Shown: positions 26,180 through 35,544 of the stretch, one piece after another
Layout of the letters: each line of letters opens with the position of its first letter
Position numbering within the stretch: position 1 is the first letter of the stretch
NCBI RefSeq assembly: GCF_000788395.1
Contig: NZ_CP009889.1
Location: 1,554,490 to 1,618,489, forward strand
Length of the DNA: 64,000 nt
Direction of reading: 5' to 3'
Source of the DNA: Pseudoalteromonas piratica
GTDB lineage: Bacteria; Pseudomonadota; Gammaproteobacteria; Enterobacterales; Alteromonadaceae
Made by a program: the position numbers and the translations under genes
Notes under the pieces: generated by a model
What the model saw: only the letters and a program-made list of their open reading frames with translations
The model's database searches: none
What the model was told of the DNA's origin: nothing

Positions 26180-26461
26180 GTCTAGTCCAATAACAATAAT
26201 AATTAAGGGTTAACTTACCAATATACTCACTATAGCAAAAGGATCTAAATCAATGGGCATTTCATAAAATAAAAGTTTATAGATTAAGTACTTAAATTTT
26301 GACTACGCAATATACACTTGATTATTCCCCTTCTCTGAAAGGTAATTTATTGCTGTAAAATCTCTGCTTAAGAATAAGACGCCAGCCAAAATGACTTGTT
26401 GTTTCAACACTTTGTCATTTAACTATGATTAAATAATATCATTGCATTTCGAGGGCTATTT

Positions 26462-27691
26462 ATGCGGGCATTCATTTTTTTACTCATTGTGCTACTTAGC
26501 GGCTGCCAAAGCATGTCAGATGCCAATGATTCTGAGGTAGAAGTCGGGGTGCGCCCTCACTATTTGATTTCGCAAATGGAGAATTCTGCACTTAAAACAG
26601 TGTTACAAACCTGTAAGGGTGAGCACTTTGAAAAATCTGATTTTTCTATCGGCCATCGCGGCGCGCCACTGCAATTCCCGGAACATACTAAAGAATCTTA
26701 CCTAGCTGCTGCGAAAATGGGGGCAGGCATTTTGGAATGTGATGTCACATTTACCAAAGACAAAGCATTGGTATGTCGTCATTCGCAATGTGATTTACAT
26801 CAAACCACCAACGTACTTGCTAAGCCGGCACTCGCAAAAAAGTGCCGTGTTCCCTTCACTCCTGGGGACAAAACCCTTGGCAAAAAAGCGTCGGTTGAAT
26901 GTTGCACATCAGATTTTACACAAGCCGAGTTTTTACAACTATCTGGCAAAATGGATGGTGCCAATGTGTATGCTAAAACACCAGAAGAATACCTTGCAGG
27001 CACACCTAATTGGCGCACTGATTTTTATTCCGCGACAGGCACTTTGATGACTCACCAGCAAAGTATTGCGTTATTTAAACGCCTAGGGGTAAAAATGACA
27101 CCAGAACTTAAGCAGCCGAAAGTTACGATGCCGTTTGAGCATATGTCACAAACTGAATACGCAAAACAGCTTATCAATGAATACAAAAAAGCAGGTATTT
27201 CTCCAAGTGATGTGTTTGTGCAATCGTTTGAACTTGGCGATTTAAAGTATTGGATTCAACACCATCCAGAATTTGCCAAACAAGCGGTGTATTTAGACGG
27301 TGGCTATGAACAAAGCGGTTTTAATCATAATAACCCCGAAACATGGCAGCACAGCATGACTGATTTAAAAGCTATGGGCATTAATATAATTGCCCCTCCC
27401 CTTTGGGTATTAGTCAGTTTAGATGAAAACAATCAGCTGATTGAATCCGCCTATGCCATTGAGGCAAAAAAAGCTGGGCTCAAGATAATCACATGGACAT
27501 TAGAACGATCAGGGCTGCTTACTCAAGGCGGTGGCTTTTATTATCAATCAGTGAAAGATGCCATCAAAAATGAAGGTTTTGCTTTCGAGTTGCTGGACTT
27601 CCTGGCCAAACAAGTCGGTGTAATTGGGGTGTTCAGTGATTGGCCTGCGACCACCACATTTTATAGTAACTGCGTGTTAGCGCGCAGTTAA
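26462..27691 (+). CDS. glycerophosphodiester phosphodiesterase lipoprotein
   Basis: A 409-residue protein with a lipoprotein signal (LIVLLSGC, Cys15) and GAGGG before the ATG. The GDPD barrel is clear: [13 protein letters not shown] at about 63-75 (first catalytic His), ECDVTFTKD (metal Glu and Asp), [12 protein letters not shown] (second His) and KMTPELKQP. GlpQ-like enzymes of this type hydrolyse glycerophosphodiesters to glycerol-3-phosphate in the periplasm. The insert between the second His and the later strands, rich in Cys, is typical of long GlpQ variants. Confidence 0.9.
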   Translation: MRAFIFLLIVLLSGCQSMSDANDSEVEVGVRPHYLISQMENSALKTVLQTCKGEHFEKSDFSIGHRGAPLQFPEHTKESYLAAAKMGAGILECDVTFTKDKALVCRHSQCDLHQTTNVLAKPALAKKCRVPFTPGDKTLGKKASVECCTSDFTQAEFLQLSGKMDGANVYAKTPEEYLAGTPNWRTDFYSATGTLMTHQQSIALFKRLGVKMTPELKQPKVTMPFEHMSQTEYAKQLINEYKKAGISPSDVFVQSFELGDLKYWIQHHPEFAKQAVYLDGGYEQSGFNHNNPETWQHSMTDLKAMGINIIAPPLWVLVSLDENNQLIESAYAIEAKKAGLKIITWTLERSGLLTQGGGFYYQSVKDAIKNEGFAFELLDFLAKQVGVIGVFSDWPATTTFYSNCVLARS

Positions 27692-27757
27692 ATTAGAGCC
27701 GTTAAAGAGTAAAATTAATGGCCATTACTTTGCTTTTTAATCACACAGAATAATTGG

Positions 27758-28438
27758 TTAAGTGCGCCGTGCTTTTGCAATTGGACTTAACTTAACCCAG
27801 CGAAACAAGTACATAATAATTAACTTAGTAATAGCGCTCGTGAGAGCCAATACTAATAACGGCCAACCTTGGTTTAACCCCATGCTGAGCGCGAAAGCAA
27901 TGGTTGAGATATCCATCATCAAAATAAACTGACTCATTTTTAAATCTACCGCGCCGGTAGAACCAGAATGGACAATCACACTAATTTGGTGCGCATAGCC
28001 CTGCGCAATTAATACGGATACGAATAAAATAATGGCGGTAGAAATATACTTGCCGTGATCAGCAATCGTATCGCCAACACACAATCCAATCAGTGCCGCC
28101 ACTAAACACATTGACGCCATCCCCATACTAAAAAATGCTAGAGGTGTCTTTCGGTCGCGCCAAATTTCAATCAAAATACCCAACACGAGCAGAGATGCCA
28201 CAAGCCTCGGCCACACAATATAATGATTAAATGGTTCGATGGAGTAACCATAAATAAAAAACGATAAATACGCTAAAAAACTCACAGAAAACTGATTAAG
28301 TGATAGTAACGCTGTAGGTGAGCATGTCGATTGCGCAGACTGTTTACGATGCCAAATGGTTTTGAGTTGCGAATAAACACCATACACACTGACAATAATA
28401 AACACTGTATTCAGAGTACCAAACAGATTATAAAGCAT
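27758..28438 (-). CDS. PQ-loop/SWEET-like membrane protein
   Basis: A 226-residue protein with about seven hydrophobic segments in two similar halves (YGVYSQLKTIWHRK ... SLNQFSVSFLAYLSFFIYG; AHQISVIVHSGSTG ... QFILMMDISTIAFALSMG), the arrangement of two PQ-loop repeats. Such proteins move small solutes or sugars, but the ligand is unknown. Upstream lie two palindromic operators at 28463-28474 and 28524-28539, so the gene is likely under tight repression. Confidence 0.65.
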   Translation of the reverse strand: MLYNLFGTLNTVFIIVSVYGVYSQLKTIWHRKQSAQSTCSPTALLSLNQFSVSFLAYLSFFIYGYSIEPFNHYIVWPRLVASLLVLGILIEIWRDRKTPLAFFSMGMASMCLVAALIGLCVGDTIADHGKYISTAIILFVSVLIAQGYAHQISVIVHSGSTGAVDLKMSQFILMMDISTIAFALSMGLNQGWPLLVLALTSAITKLIIMYLFRWVKLSPIAKARRT

Positions 28439-28462
28439 CTCAGCTCACCCTTAAGACTTAAC

Positions 28463-28539
28463 ATTGTCGACAATATTAATTTAAAGCATGCCAAAAATCG
28501 CATTTTAACGATTTATATGCATAATACTGTCGACAATAT
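28463..28539. promoter_or_regulatory. pair of TGTCGACA palindromes 63 bp apart
   Basis: ATTGTCGACAAT at 28463-28474 is a perfect palindrome; a second copy, ACTGTCGACAAT, is at 28526-28537 with the same TGTCGACA core (28528-28535). The cores are 63 bases apart, exactly six turns of B-DNA, upstream of the PQ-loop-like gene. GntR-type regulators often bind TTGTNNACAA palindromes, so a GntR or similar repressor that loops DNA is a fair guess. Confidence 0.7.
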
Positions 28540-28651
28540 AAAGGTGTAATTCACTCAAATTTTAAGTACGCTTTTTATTAAGGTAATACACAGTGAGAGT
28601 ATCTATCCAACAACTTTAGTGAGTGATTGCAACGCAGCTATTATTAATGTG

Positions 28652-28942
28652 TTAAGACGTTATATTGTCTTTTTTTAGTAGGTGGTTAGCAACGAAATAG
28701 TAAAGCACAAATGCACCAATAATGATCACAGGCACACCAAGGTTATTGTGAACAATAAACGGGGTATAAAGAGTGATTGGCAGAATCATCACACTGTAGA
28801 ATAAGTAGGCTAGCCAAAACAGTTTAACTCGCTTTAGTCTTAGTCGTGTGTTGCAGTTTTCACATTTAAAGTACAAAGGAAACGCTGCGAACGATAATTT
28901 AAAAGGGTTTAATTTATGCTGGCAATGAGGGCATTTTTTCAT
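28652..28942 (-). CDS. zinc-ribbon membrane protein
   Basis: A 96-residue protein taken from ATG 28942 (MKKCPHCQHKL). An upstream GTG at 29071 would add 43 residues with no similarity cue, so the internal ATG is preferred, though its ribosome-binding site is weak. CPHC at the N-terminus and CENC about 24 residues later form a zinc ribbon; two hydrophobic segments follow (about 48-65 and 72-88). This layout is common in small inner-membrane proteins of unknown function. Confidence 0.6.
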   Translation of the reverse strand: MKKCPHCQHKLNPFKLSFAAFPLYFKCENCNTRLRLKRVKLFWLAYLFYSVMILPITLYTPFIVHNNLGVPVIIIGAFVLYYFVANHLLKKDNITS

Positions 28943-29317
28943 GTGTTGCTTTTTGAACCTAATGGCGCTTTGAATAAAATTATAAAACATAGCACCATTA
29001 AAGCCCTTTTTTATGAGATTAAAATCCGCTTTCGTTGCTTGCACAAATACTAAATAATCGCGCACTATCACTTTTTATAATTGGCTTAATTAAGTGCATT
29101 TTTCACAAATAGCTGTGTAATTTGCTAATGACTTTTTGAAATACTTATAAGACACTCATCAAGTATAAAAGAAAAACAATACAGCAGATATTTGCTTACT
29201 TTTTAATAAAAATAAGCAAATGCAACTGCCAGTTGACAACATTCCATGTCCACTTGCTAGTGTGCAACCGCCGTAAAACCTAGTCTGTAGCGAAATCTAC
29301 AACAAAGGGAAAGTAAC

Positions 29318-30298
29318 ATGATCCTATCAGAGAAAATTTCACAATGCAGAAAGCAACTGGGCTGGTCACAAGAAGAATTAGCTGAAAAAATGGGCGTATC
29401 ACGCCAATCGGTTTCTAAGTGGGAGAGCACTAACAGCATTCCCGATTTAAACAAAATTATCAAACTGGCTGAGCTGTTTAATGTCTCAACCGACTTTTTG
29501 TTAAAAGACGAAATCGAAACAGTTCAACATCTCACAGAAGAAACGAATAGCAACCTTGCCCAAGTAAGTCTTGAGCAGGCACTCGATTTTATTAAATCGA
29601 AAAAAGAACAGGCTATTTTAACAGCGAAAGGTGTGGCATGTTTTGTTTGTTCCGCAGTACCACTTTTCTTTCTATTAGCACTTTCAAATACCCCAAGCAT
29701 TGCACTTAATAAACAAGTAGCAACCGTGATTGGCATTATCGCAATTTTCTTAATGATTGCAGCAGGTGTAAGACTTGTTATTAATACAAATCGCTTTGAA
29801 CGTAGGCTCGCGCCTATCGAAAAAGGAAAATTTGAGCTGATGTATGGTGTTCATAGCGCATGTGCTGAACGACTTGATAACTTAACACCTAGTTATAACA
29901 ATAAAGTATCTTTAGCAGTTACCCTGTTTATTTGCAGCACCATCCCCTTGCTCTTAGCAGTCATGCTAGTTGGTCGCGCTGATATCACTTTGCTTATGCT
30001 TGCCGTCTTATTGTTTTTAGTGACGCTCGGTTTGTGGATTGTTATTCCCGCAGCAAGTGAGGTTGAAGCCTATAAACACGTATTAAACGAAGGGGATAAA
30101 AACCGCGAACTCACCCAAAGTGAACGCAACGCCTTAAAACTTGCACCATTTTATTGGCCCTTAGTGGTCGCTATTTTCCTAGCATGGAGCTTATGGACAA
30201 TGAACTGGGGCGTTACTTGGATTATTTGGCCTGTAGCAGCCGTGCTATTTGCCGCCCTGGTGGGGTTAATGGGCTTAATAAGCAAAGACTCTGATTAG
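29318..30298 (+). CDS. XRE-family regulator with membrane-spanning C-terminus
   Basis: A 326-residue protein; AAGGGAAA is 6-7 bases before the ATG. Residues 1-66 are a helix-turn-helix of the XRE type (GWSQEELAEKMGVSRQSVSKWES). About four or more hydrophobic segments follow (about 104-125, 132-152, 202-245, 277-320). A CAACTGCCAGTTG dyad at about 29223-29235 next to a TTGACA box could be its own operator. It should respond at the membrane and bind DNA directly. It has the same plan as the smaller regulator at 50598. Confidence 0.85.
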   Translation: MILSEKISQCRKQLGWSQEELAEKMGVSRQSVSKWESTNSIPDLNKIIKLAELFNVSTDFLLKDEIETVQHLTEETNSNLAQVSLEQALDFIKSKKEQAILTAKGVACFVCSAVPLFFLLALSNTPSIALNKQVATVIGIIAIFLMIAAGVRLVINTNRFERRLAPIEKGKFELMYGVHSACAERLDNLTPSYNNKVSLAVTLFICSTIPLLLAVMLVGRADITLLMLAVLLFLVTLGLWIVIPAASEVEAYKHVLNEGDKNRELTQSERNALKLAPFYWPLVVAIFLAWSLWTMNWGVTWIIWPVAAVLFAALVGLMGLISKDSD

Positions 30299-30305
30299 TA
30301 TTCAC

Positions 30306-30347
30306 AGCATGCAACCTGTTTAATCACCAAGCTGGTTGCATGCTTTA
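30306..30347 (+). terminator. terminator hairpin after the XRE-membrane regulator
   Basis: AGCATGCAACC at 30306-30316 pairs perfectly with GGTTGCATGCT at 30334-30344 (11 bp); TTAAAAT follows. The loop is 17 bases. Confidence 0.65.
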
Positions 30348-30427
30348 AAATATGCAGCATTCATAGAGAAACTTCACATTCTTCATAAAGCCTTTTAGAA
30401 TACAGCTCAATTTAATGTGAGAGTGAT

Positions 30428-30784
30428 ATGTTTAAGCCATTCGTACAATTGGTTTTATTAATAACATTGTTATTTGCCTTTACTGGGCAAGCAGTGGCAA
30501 ACCATTATGCGCTATCGGTAGAGTCACTTAATGACACTCACACTATTAGCTCGCAAATTGATGCCACGTCCAACGGAAGCGAAGAGAGCGACGACTGCTG
30601 CGATGTTGAATGCTGCGAAAGCGACTGTATTTGCCCAGCCAATACCTGCGCATCATTTTTATATTTGTCACCGCTGGCACAGCATCCTGTGCAGCTCATT
30701 AATAACACGTTCCACCAACACTATATGAGCTCACCGCTCAACCGAATAGAGTCCCCATTTAGACCTCCCATTTTTAGTGCCTAG
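30428..30784 (+). CDS. small Cys-rich secreted protein upstream of a metal-type TonB receptor
   Basis: A 118-residue protein with a signal peptide (to about residue 24, AVA). The mature part has a dense cysteine block (DDCCDVECCESDCICPANTC, eight Cys in 20 residues) that could bind Cu or Zn, and a His/Pro-rich tail. The gene is 79 bases before a His-rich TonB-dependent receptor and is likely cotranscribed. It resembles the small proteins found beside metal uptake receptors, but I cannot name the family. Confidence 0.65.
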   Translation: MFKPFVQLVLLITLLFAFTGQAVANHYALSVESLNDTHTISSQIDATSNGSEESDDCCDVECCESDCICPANTCASFLYLSPLAQHPVQLINNTFHQHYMSSPLNRIESPFRPPIFSA

Positions 30785-30863
30785 GGTTAGTCCCTTTAAA
30801 ATCCGTTACAAAAGGTTTTAATGCACACTTTTTAGGCGTGCACGGCATATATTTGAGGTAAAA

Positions 30864-32840
30864 ATGTACACACAAAAATCACGTTTAGCACTCGCGCTAA
30901 TGCTATCGCCATCACTTTTAGTTGCTGGTGAAGGCCATCATGATGAGCATCATCACGAGCATGGCGAAAAGACAATTGAAAAAATCCAAGTGACCGCATC
31001 CCGTTTAGGTCGCATCGTCACGGAATCTGCAACCCGTATTGAGCTAATAAACGGCGAAGAAATCCAAGAAAAAGCGCTGATGCGCCCAGGTAATATTTCA
31101 ATGTTGGTGGCCGAAACAGGTGGCGTACGCGTGCAAAACACATCGCCTGCGCTTGGCAGCGCGAATATTCGTTTACAAGGGCTGTTCGGCCGTTACACCC
31201 AGTTATTAAGCGATGGTTTACCACTTTACGGTGGTCAAACTGCCTCTATTGGTTTATTACAGATCCCGCCCACCGATTTAGCTAATGTGGAAATTATAAA
31301 AGGCTCAGCCTCATCGCTTTATGGCGGTTCAGCGTTGGGCGGCGTTATCAATTTAATTTCGCGTACACCAAACGATGAATTTGAAGGCGAGGTATTACTG
31401 AACGCCACCTCAAAAGACGGGCAAGATATTACAGCCTATTTTGCTGCACCAGTGAACGATAAAACCCGTGTGTCAGTTACCGCTGGCGTGCACAATCAAC
31501 AGCAGCAAGACTTAGATAACGACGGCTGGTTAGATATGGCAGCGTATCAGCGTGCCACTGTCAGACCGCGCATGTATTGGGAGAGCGAGCACGGAGCTAA
31601 CCTGTATGTAACAGTTGGTGCGATGCACGAAACTCGTGAAGGCGGTACAAAACAAGGCGCAGTGATGCCAGATGGTAATCCGTATGCACAAAACCAAGAT
31701 ACACAAAGACTCGACACCGGTTTTATCTTTGATAGCCCACTGAGTGATGAGATGAACCTCAATATTCGCGGCTCTGCAATGCAGCAAGATCATCAACATG
31801 TGTATGGCTCAGTATTGGAAGACGACAGTCACAAAAGCTATTTACTTGAATCAAGTGTCTCTGGCTACGCTGACTCTCTTGCATGGCTTGTAGGCACAGC
31901 ATATCAATCAGACAGATTTGAGTCTGATGACTTCGCTATGTTTAACTACAGCTATCATGTACCCGGGTTATTCTCTCAAATTGATTATGATGCAACAGAT
32001 GATGTGTCGATGTCACTGAGTGCGCGCAACGATTGGCACAGCGAATATGGCACCCAATTTAGCCCGCGCGCATCCATACTCTATCGCCCTGAAAACTGGA
32101 CTATTCGCGGCTCATACGGAAAAGGGTTCTTTGCCCCTACGCCGTTTATTGAAGACATTGACGATACTGGTTTATCGCGTTTAGCACCGCTTAAAAACCT
32201 GCAAGAAGAAACCGCATCAACCGCATCCATTGATATTAGTTACACCCTTAATAACATTGAGTCGAGTGTTACTTTGTTTTCCTCTGAAATCGATAATGTC
32301 ACCGAATTACAGCCCATCAACCCTGAGGAATTTGGTGGTAAAACGGTACGCATTACAAATGCCGAAGGACAAACTGATATTCATGGTGCAGAGTTATTAC
32401 TGCGCTATCGCTGGCACGATATAAAACTGACCGGCAGCTACTTGTATCTTGATGCCAGTAAACAAAATAGTAATGGCATGTGGAGTGTACCGCTTGATTT
32501 AACCCCCAAGCATTCTGCAGGTGCAGTTATTATGTGGGAAGAGCATGGTAGTCATTTAGTCGGGTTTGAAGCTTACTATACAGGCACACAACATTTAGAA
32601 AATAACCCATACCGCGACAAGAGTGAGGCATATTGGCACCTAGGCCTTTTAGGTCAAATTACCATTGGCAGAGTAAGTTACTTTTTAAATGCAGAAAATT
32701 TACTCAATGTACGTCAAACAAAAACGGACTCGCTCTTACTACCACAGCAAGACCCAAGCGGGCGTTGGACGACTGATATTTGGTCTCGCAATGATGGCTT
32801 TACGGTTAATGCGGGCATTCGAATTAAATTTGGTCACTAA
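30864..32840 (+). CDS. TonB-dependent receptor with His-rich N-terminus (likely metal uptake)
   Basis: A 658-residue outer-membrane receptor. After the signal peptide the mature N-terminus is GEGHHDEHHHEHGEK, a metal-binding stretch. The plug domain follows (about 38-165: VTASRLGRIVTESATRIELING, VEIIKGSASSLYGG), then the barrel ending IRIKFGH. His-rich receptors of this kind (for example ZnuD) bring in zinc; copper is also possible. Together with the Cys-rich gene upstream it suggests metal acquisition. An 11-12-bp terminator follows at 32857. Confidence 0.85.
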   Translation: MYTQKSRLALALMLSPSLLVAGEGHHDEHHHEHGEKTIEKIQVTASRLGRIVTESATRIELINGEEIQEKALMRPGNISMLVAETGGVRVQNTSPALGSANIRLQGLFGRYTQLLSDGLPLYGGQTASIGLLQIPPTDLANVEIIKGSASSLYGGSALGGVINLISRTPNDEFEGEVLLNATSKDGQDITAYFAAPVNDKTRVSVTAGVHNQQQQDLDNDGWLDMAAYQRATVRPRMYWESEHGANLYVTVGAMHETREGGTKQGAVMPDGNPYAQNQDTQRLDTGFIFDSPLSDEMNLNIRGSAMQQDHQHVYGSVLEDDSHKSYLLESSVSGYADSLAWLVGTAYQSDRFESDDFAMFNYSYHVPGLFSQIDYDATDDVSMSLSARNDWHSEYGTQFSPRASILYRPENWTIRGSYGKGFFAPTPFIEDIDDTGLSRLAPLKNLQEETASTASIDISYTLNNIESSVTLFSSEIDNVTELQPINPEEFGGKTVRITNAEGQTDIHGAELLLRYRWHDIKLTGSYLYLDASKQNSNGMWSVPLDLTPKHSAGAVIMWEEHGSHLVGFEAYYTGTQHLENNPYRDKSEAYWHLGLLGQITIGRVSYFLNAENLLNVRQTKTDSLLLPQQDPSGRWTTDIWSRNDGFTVNAGIRIKFGH

Positions 32841-32856
32841 ACCTTAACTTCGCGTT

Positions 32857-32892
32857 GCAAAGCAAGCCTAAGGCTTGCTTTGCTACGTTTTT
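32857..32892 (+). terminator. terminator of the metal receptor gene
   Basis: GCAAAGCAAGCC pairs with GGCTTGCTTTGC (12 bp) around TAA, followed by TACGTTTTTG. Confidence 0.85.
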
Positions 32893-32919
32893 GTAAATTA
32901 AAACCAGAATCACATGCGA

Positions 32920-33558
32920 CTATTGATAATCAAGAAGGCTTAACCCTTCTTTTTCACACACGGTTTTAATTGCACTGTGCTGTGCGAGATTTTTTAAAAA
33001 ACGCCCTAGGTTATTAAACGCAAGCGGTGGCTTTTTAAATTCATCCACCCAGACACACAACATAAATAAGAAAAAATCACAGGCAGTCACACTTTGCCCA
33101 ATCAAATAATTTTTATGTTTTAGTTCATTATCAAGCAGCGCGAGCATATCGGTAATGCGGGATTCTTGCGCCTCAACAATTTGTGCTGTTTGCTGTGCAT
33201 CTAGGGTGTGTTTTTCAGGGTAAAAATACACCATAAGTTCAGCTTGAACTGTATTGGTTAAGTACATCATCCACTGAAAAAATACCGGGCGGTTACTATC
33301 ACCTAATGGCGGGATCAAATTAACATCTGGGTGATTTTCAGCTAAGTGAATGCAAATAGCAGGGCTTTCAAAAATGGCAGTGCCGTTATCAATTAAGGTG
33401 GGAATACGCCCCGCAGGGTTTAATGCCAAATACTCTGATGATTTTTGTTGATTACTTTTTCTGTCTACTTTAATCAAGTCATACTCTACGCCTAACGCTT
33501 CAAGTATAAAATGCGGTGCCATACTGGCATTAAGCGGATAATAATATAACTGATACAC
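32920..33558 (-). CDS. glutathione S-transferase
   Basis: A 212-residue protein with GTG start at 33558 and GGA 7-8 bases upstream. The thioredoxin-fold N-terminal domain (1-78) contains the family NPAGRIPTL and ESPAICIHLAE, and the helical C-terminal domain contains the buried SVTACDFFLFM motif. It conjugates glutathione to electrophiles in the cytosol; the substrate cannot be told. No operon partners. Confidence 0.9.
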   Translation of the reverse strand: MYQLYYYPLNASMAPHFILEALGVEYDLIKVDRKSNQQKSSEYLALNPAGRIPTLIDNGTAIFESPAICIHLAENHPDVNLIPPLGDSNRPVFFQWMMYLTNTVQAELMVYFYPEKHTLDAQQTAQIVEAQESRITDMLALLDNELKHKNYLIGQSVTACDFFLFMLCVWVDEFKKPPLAFNNLGRFLKNLAQHSAIKTVCEKEGLSLLDYQ

Positions 33559-33682
33559 AGAACATTCCTTTTAAATGAATAAAAAATTTAAACCATATAG
33601 TTAGAAATATACGAGTTTATAACTGGAACTAATTAAGCATTACGACATAAGTCGATTAGTGCGACTACAGAAATATCAAAGG

Positions 33683-34102
33683 CTACAATTTGGCCCATTG
33701 CTGCCTTAAACCGAATAAGTGAATCAAACCGATTGTTAAACAAATGGTTGAACTCCAAAGCCAAAATTCAGCACTTCTTCCCATAGGTTGATAAATCAAA
33801 AAAAAGCCCGCTATCCCACGCGCCAAATAGATAAAGGAGATTAAAATCAACGCTAAGCGAATCAATGGTAATTTTTTGATAAGCCCAGCAGCGGAAAATG
33901 CATATGCTGACCACGTTGTAAGAATAATAAAGATAACGCTGGTGACGATTGTTGGCTGGATGCTGCCTTTTTCGGCAAGTTGTGCCATCTCTTCACCAGC
34001 GCCAAAAAAACGATACCAAGGTGCACCAAAATAAATACACCCTAAGTGCAATAGCGCAGCAAAAGCACTTAACGAGCCGCCAATAACTAAGTATTTATTC
34101 AT
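33683..34102 (-). CDS. four-helix membrane protein
   Basis: A 139-residue protein with four hydrophobic segments (about 5-24, 51-72, 80-100, 112-130) and a conserved-looking FGAPWYRFFGAGEEMA after the first. GGAT and GGAAG sequences precede the ATG. Found as a lone gene upstream of a GNAT in the same direction (41 bases). Function unknown. Confidence 0.6.
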   Translation of the reverse strand: MNKYLVIGGSLSAFAALLHLGCIYFGAPWYRFFGAGEEMAQLAEKGSIQPTIVTSVIFIILTTWSAYAFSAAGLIKKLPLIRLALILISFIYLARGIAGFFLIYQPMGRSAEFWLWSSTICLTIGLIHLFGLRQQWAKL

Positions 34103-34143
34103 TTACTTCCCATCCTTTAAAACATTTATGCAGTTACCAGGTT

Positions 34144-34554
34144 TTATATAAACTTACACATACCTAAACCAAGCGGCTCACCTGTCCGAGGTTGATAACC
34201 AAATTGCTGATAAAACGCCTCTTTTCCATGAGCGGCTAATAAACCAACTGTCGCTCCTGGAGTTATCTGCTTACTCAAATAGCGTTCAATCTCTTGCATT
34301 AGGCTTTTACCAATTCCTGCGCTTTGAAAGTCGGGGTCAACGACAATATCTAGTAAGTAAAAATACATTGCACCATCGCCAACAACCCTGCCATAGCCGA
34401 CTAAGGTGTTATCTATTTCTATGCAAATATGAAATAGCGAGTTTTCTAAGCTTTTTGCGACAACTGATTGCGCGGGGTTTTGCCATCCCACTTTATTTCT
34501 GATCGCCATAAAATCAGTAATATTGGGAGCTTGATAATGTTTAGTGAATGACAT
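34144..34554 (-). CDS. GNAT-family N-acetyltransferase
   Basis: A 136-residue protein with a GNAT fold: strand LVGYGRVVGDG, acetyl-CoA motif DPDFQSAGIGKSLMQEIERYL (about 80-100) and the final strand FYQQFGYQPR. GGGGGAAC is 5-6 bases before the ATG. Substrate unknown. It sits between two small membrane-protein genes on the same strand. Confidence 0.85.
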   Translation of the reverse strand: MSFTKHYQAPNITDFMAIRNKVGWQNPAQSVVAKSLENSLFHICIEIDNTLVGYGRVVGDGAMYFYLLDIVVDPDFQSAGIGKSLMQEIERYLSKQITPGATVGLLAAHGKEAFYQQFGYQPRTGEPLGLGMCKFI

Positions 34555-34575
34555 CTTGTTCCCCCAAATACATTG

Positions 34576-34899
34576 CTAGCTAGATAGGTTTTGCCAAAAA
34601 AAACAAACTAAAAATAAACTCACGCCTGCAAAAAGAAACGTTTTTTGCACTGTACTTTTTATGAGTGTTGGCAATCTAAACGAAGAAGATAACAATTGAT
34701 TTAATGGGGTAAAAAAGAATTTGGGGGCAAGACCAAGGCTAACTAAAATAAGAAAAATTGAAAAAAGGGTTACTAAGTCGATTAGGTGCAGGCCGTTATA
34801 AACAAAATCATATGCACCAGTAGATAGAAACAAAAATCCAATTACAAAACACAGTGCGGTTGCGACACTTTCTCTTTCTGATTTCACTTCGAACACCAT
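34576..34899 (-). CDS. small three-helix membrane protein
   Basis: A 107-residue protein with three hydrophobic stretches (about 14-35, 38-57, 85-104). AGGGA precedes the ATG by 4-5 bases. No family recognised. Confidence 0.55.
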   Translation of the reverse strand: MVFEVKSERESVATALCFVIGFLFLSTGAYDFVYNGLHLIDLVTLFSIFLILVSLGLAPKFFFTPLNQLLSSSFRLPTLIKSTVQKTFLFAGVSLFLVCFFWQNLSS

Positions 34900-35092
34900 T
34901 TTCCCTATTTTCGGGAAATTTATATCATGTTTTGTAAGGCATTGTCAGCAAATTAGTTTTTAGTGAATTGTTACCAAATATTAAGGTTAACAACAAAAAT
35001 AAAGTTGATTTCATGGAGGCATGTTTTATCAAGGTTACTTTCTGTTATGCTAGCCATTCTTTTAATTGCACAATCAACGTATCTGAAGACCC

Positions 35093-35539
35093 ATGAAGTC
35101 GCTTAAAATCTTAATTTTTGCTTCAATATTTTTTATAAGTCCTGCCTTTGCCAACCAACTAAAACCTTTTACCAGTGACGGCTGCAGTGCTTTCCCAGAT
35201 GGCACTTTTGAACAAAATACACTGTGGTTAAGTTGTTGCGTGTCTCATGACCTCGCGTATTGGCAAGGTGGTACTTATCAGCAGCGCAAAGACGCTGATA
35301 TTGCCCTAAAAGAGTGTGTTGCGAAGGTAGGCGAAAAGCAAATCGCAAATTTAATGCTCGCGGGAGTACGTGTCGGTGGTTCACCTTTTTTTCCAACCAC
35401 ATTTCGCTGGGGATATGGTTGGCCATACCCTAAACTCTATGGTCAACTTAGCAAAAATGAAAAGGAACAAGTGAATACGCAACTAGCAAAAATAAAGCGT
35501 GATAAGCCAAGCTTAGCCACGCTGAAAAAGTCATTTTAG
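35093..35539 (+). CDS. secreted phospholipase A2-like protein
   Basis: A 148-residue protein with a signal peptide (to FANQ, about residue 21). TSDGCSAFPDGTF (29-39) resembles the Ca2+-binding loop and LSCCVSHDLAYWQGG (47-60) contains the catalytic His-Asp pair H52-D53 of small phospholipase A2 proteins, followed by ADIALKECV. Likely acts on phospholipids outside the cytoplasm. Length is slightly larger than animal PLA2 domains. Convergent with the next gene. Confidence 0.75.
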   Translation: MKSLKILIFASIFFISPAFANQLKPFTSDGCSAFPDGTFEQNTLWLSCCVSHDLAYWQGGTYQQRKDADIALKECVAKVGEKQIANLMLAGVRVGGSPFFPTTFRWGYGWPYPKLYGQLSKNEKEQVNTQLAKIKRDKPSLATLKKSF

Positions 35540-35544
35540 CGTTA

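Noticed and set aside
28331..28549. A 72-codon plus-strand frame over the PQ-loop gene start and the palindromic operators
   Set aside because: It covers a promoter region and has no ribosome-binding site or domain.
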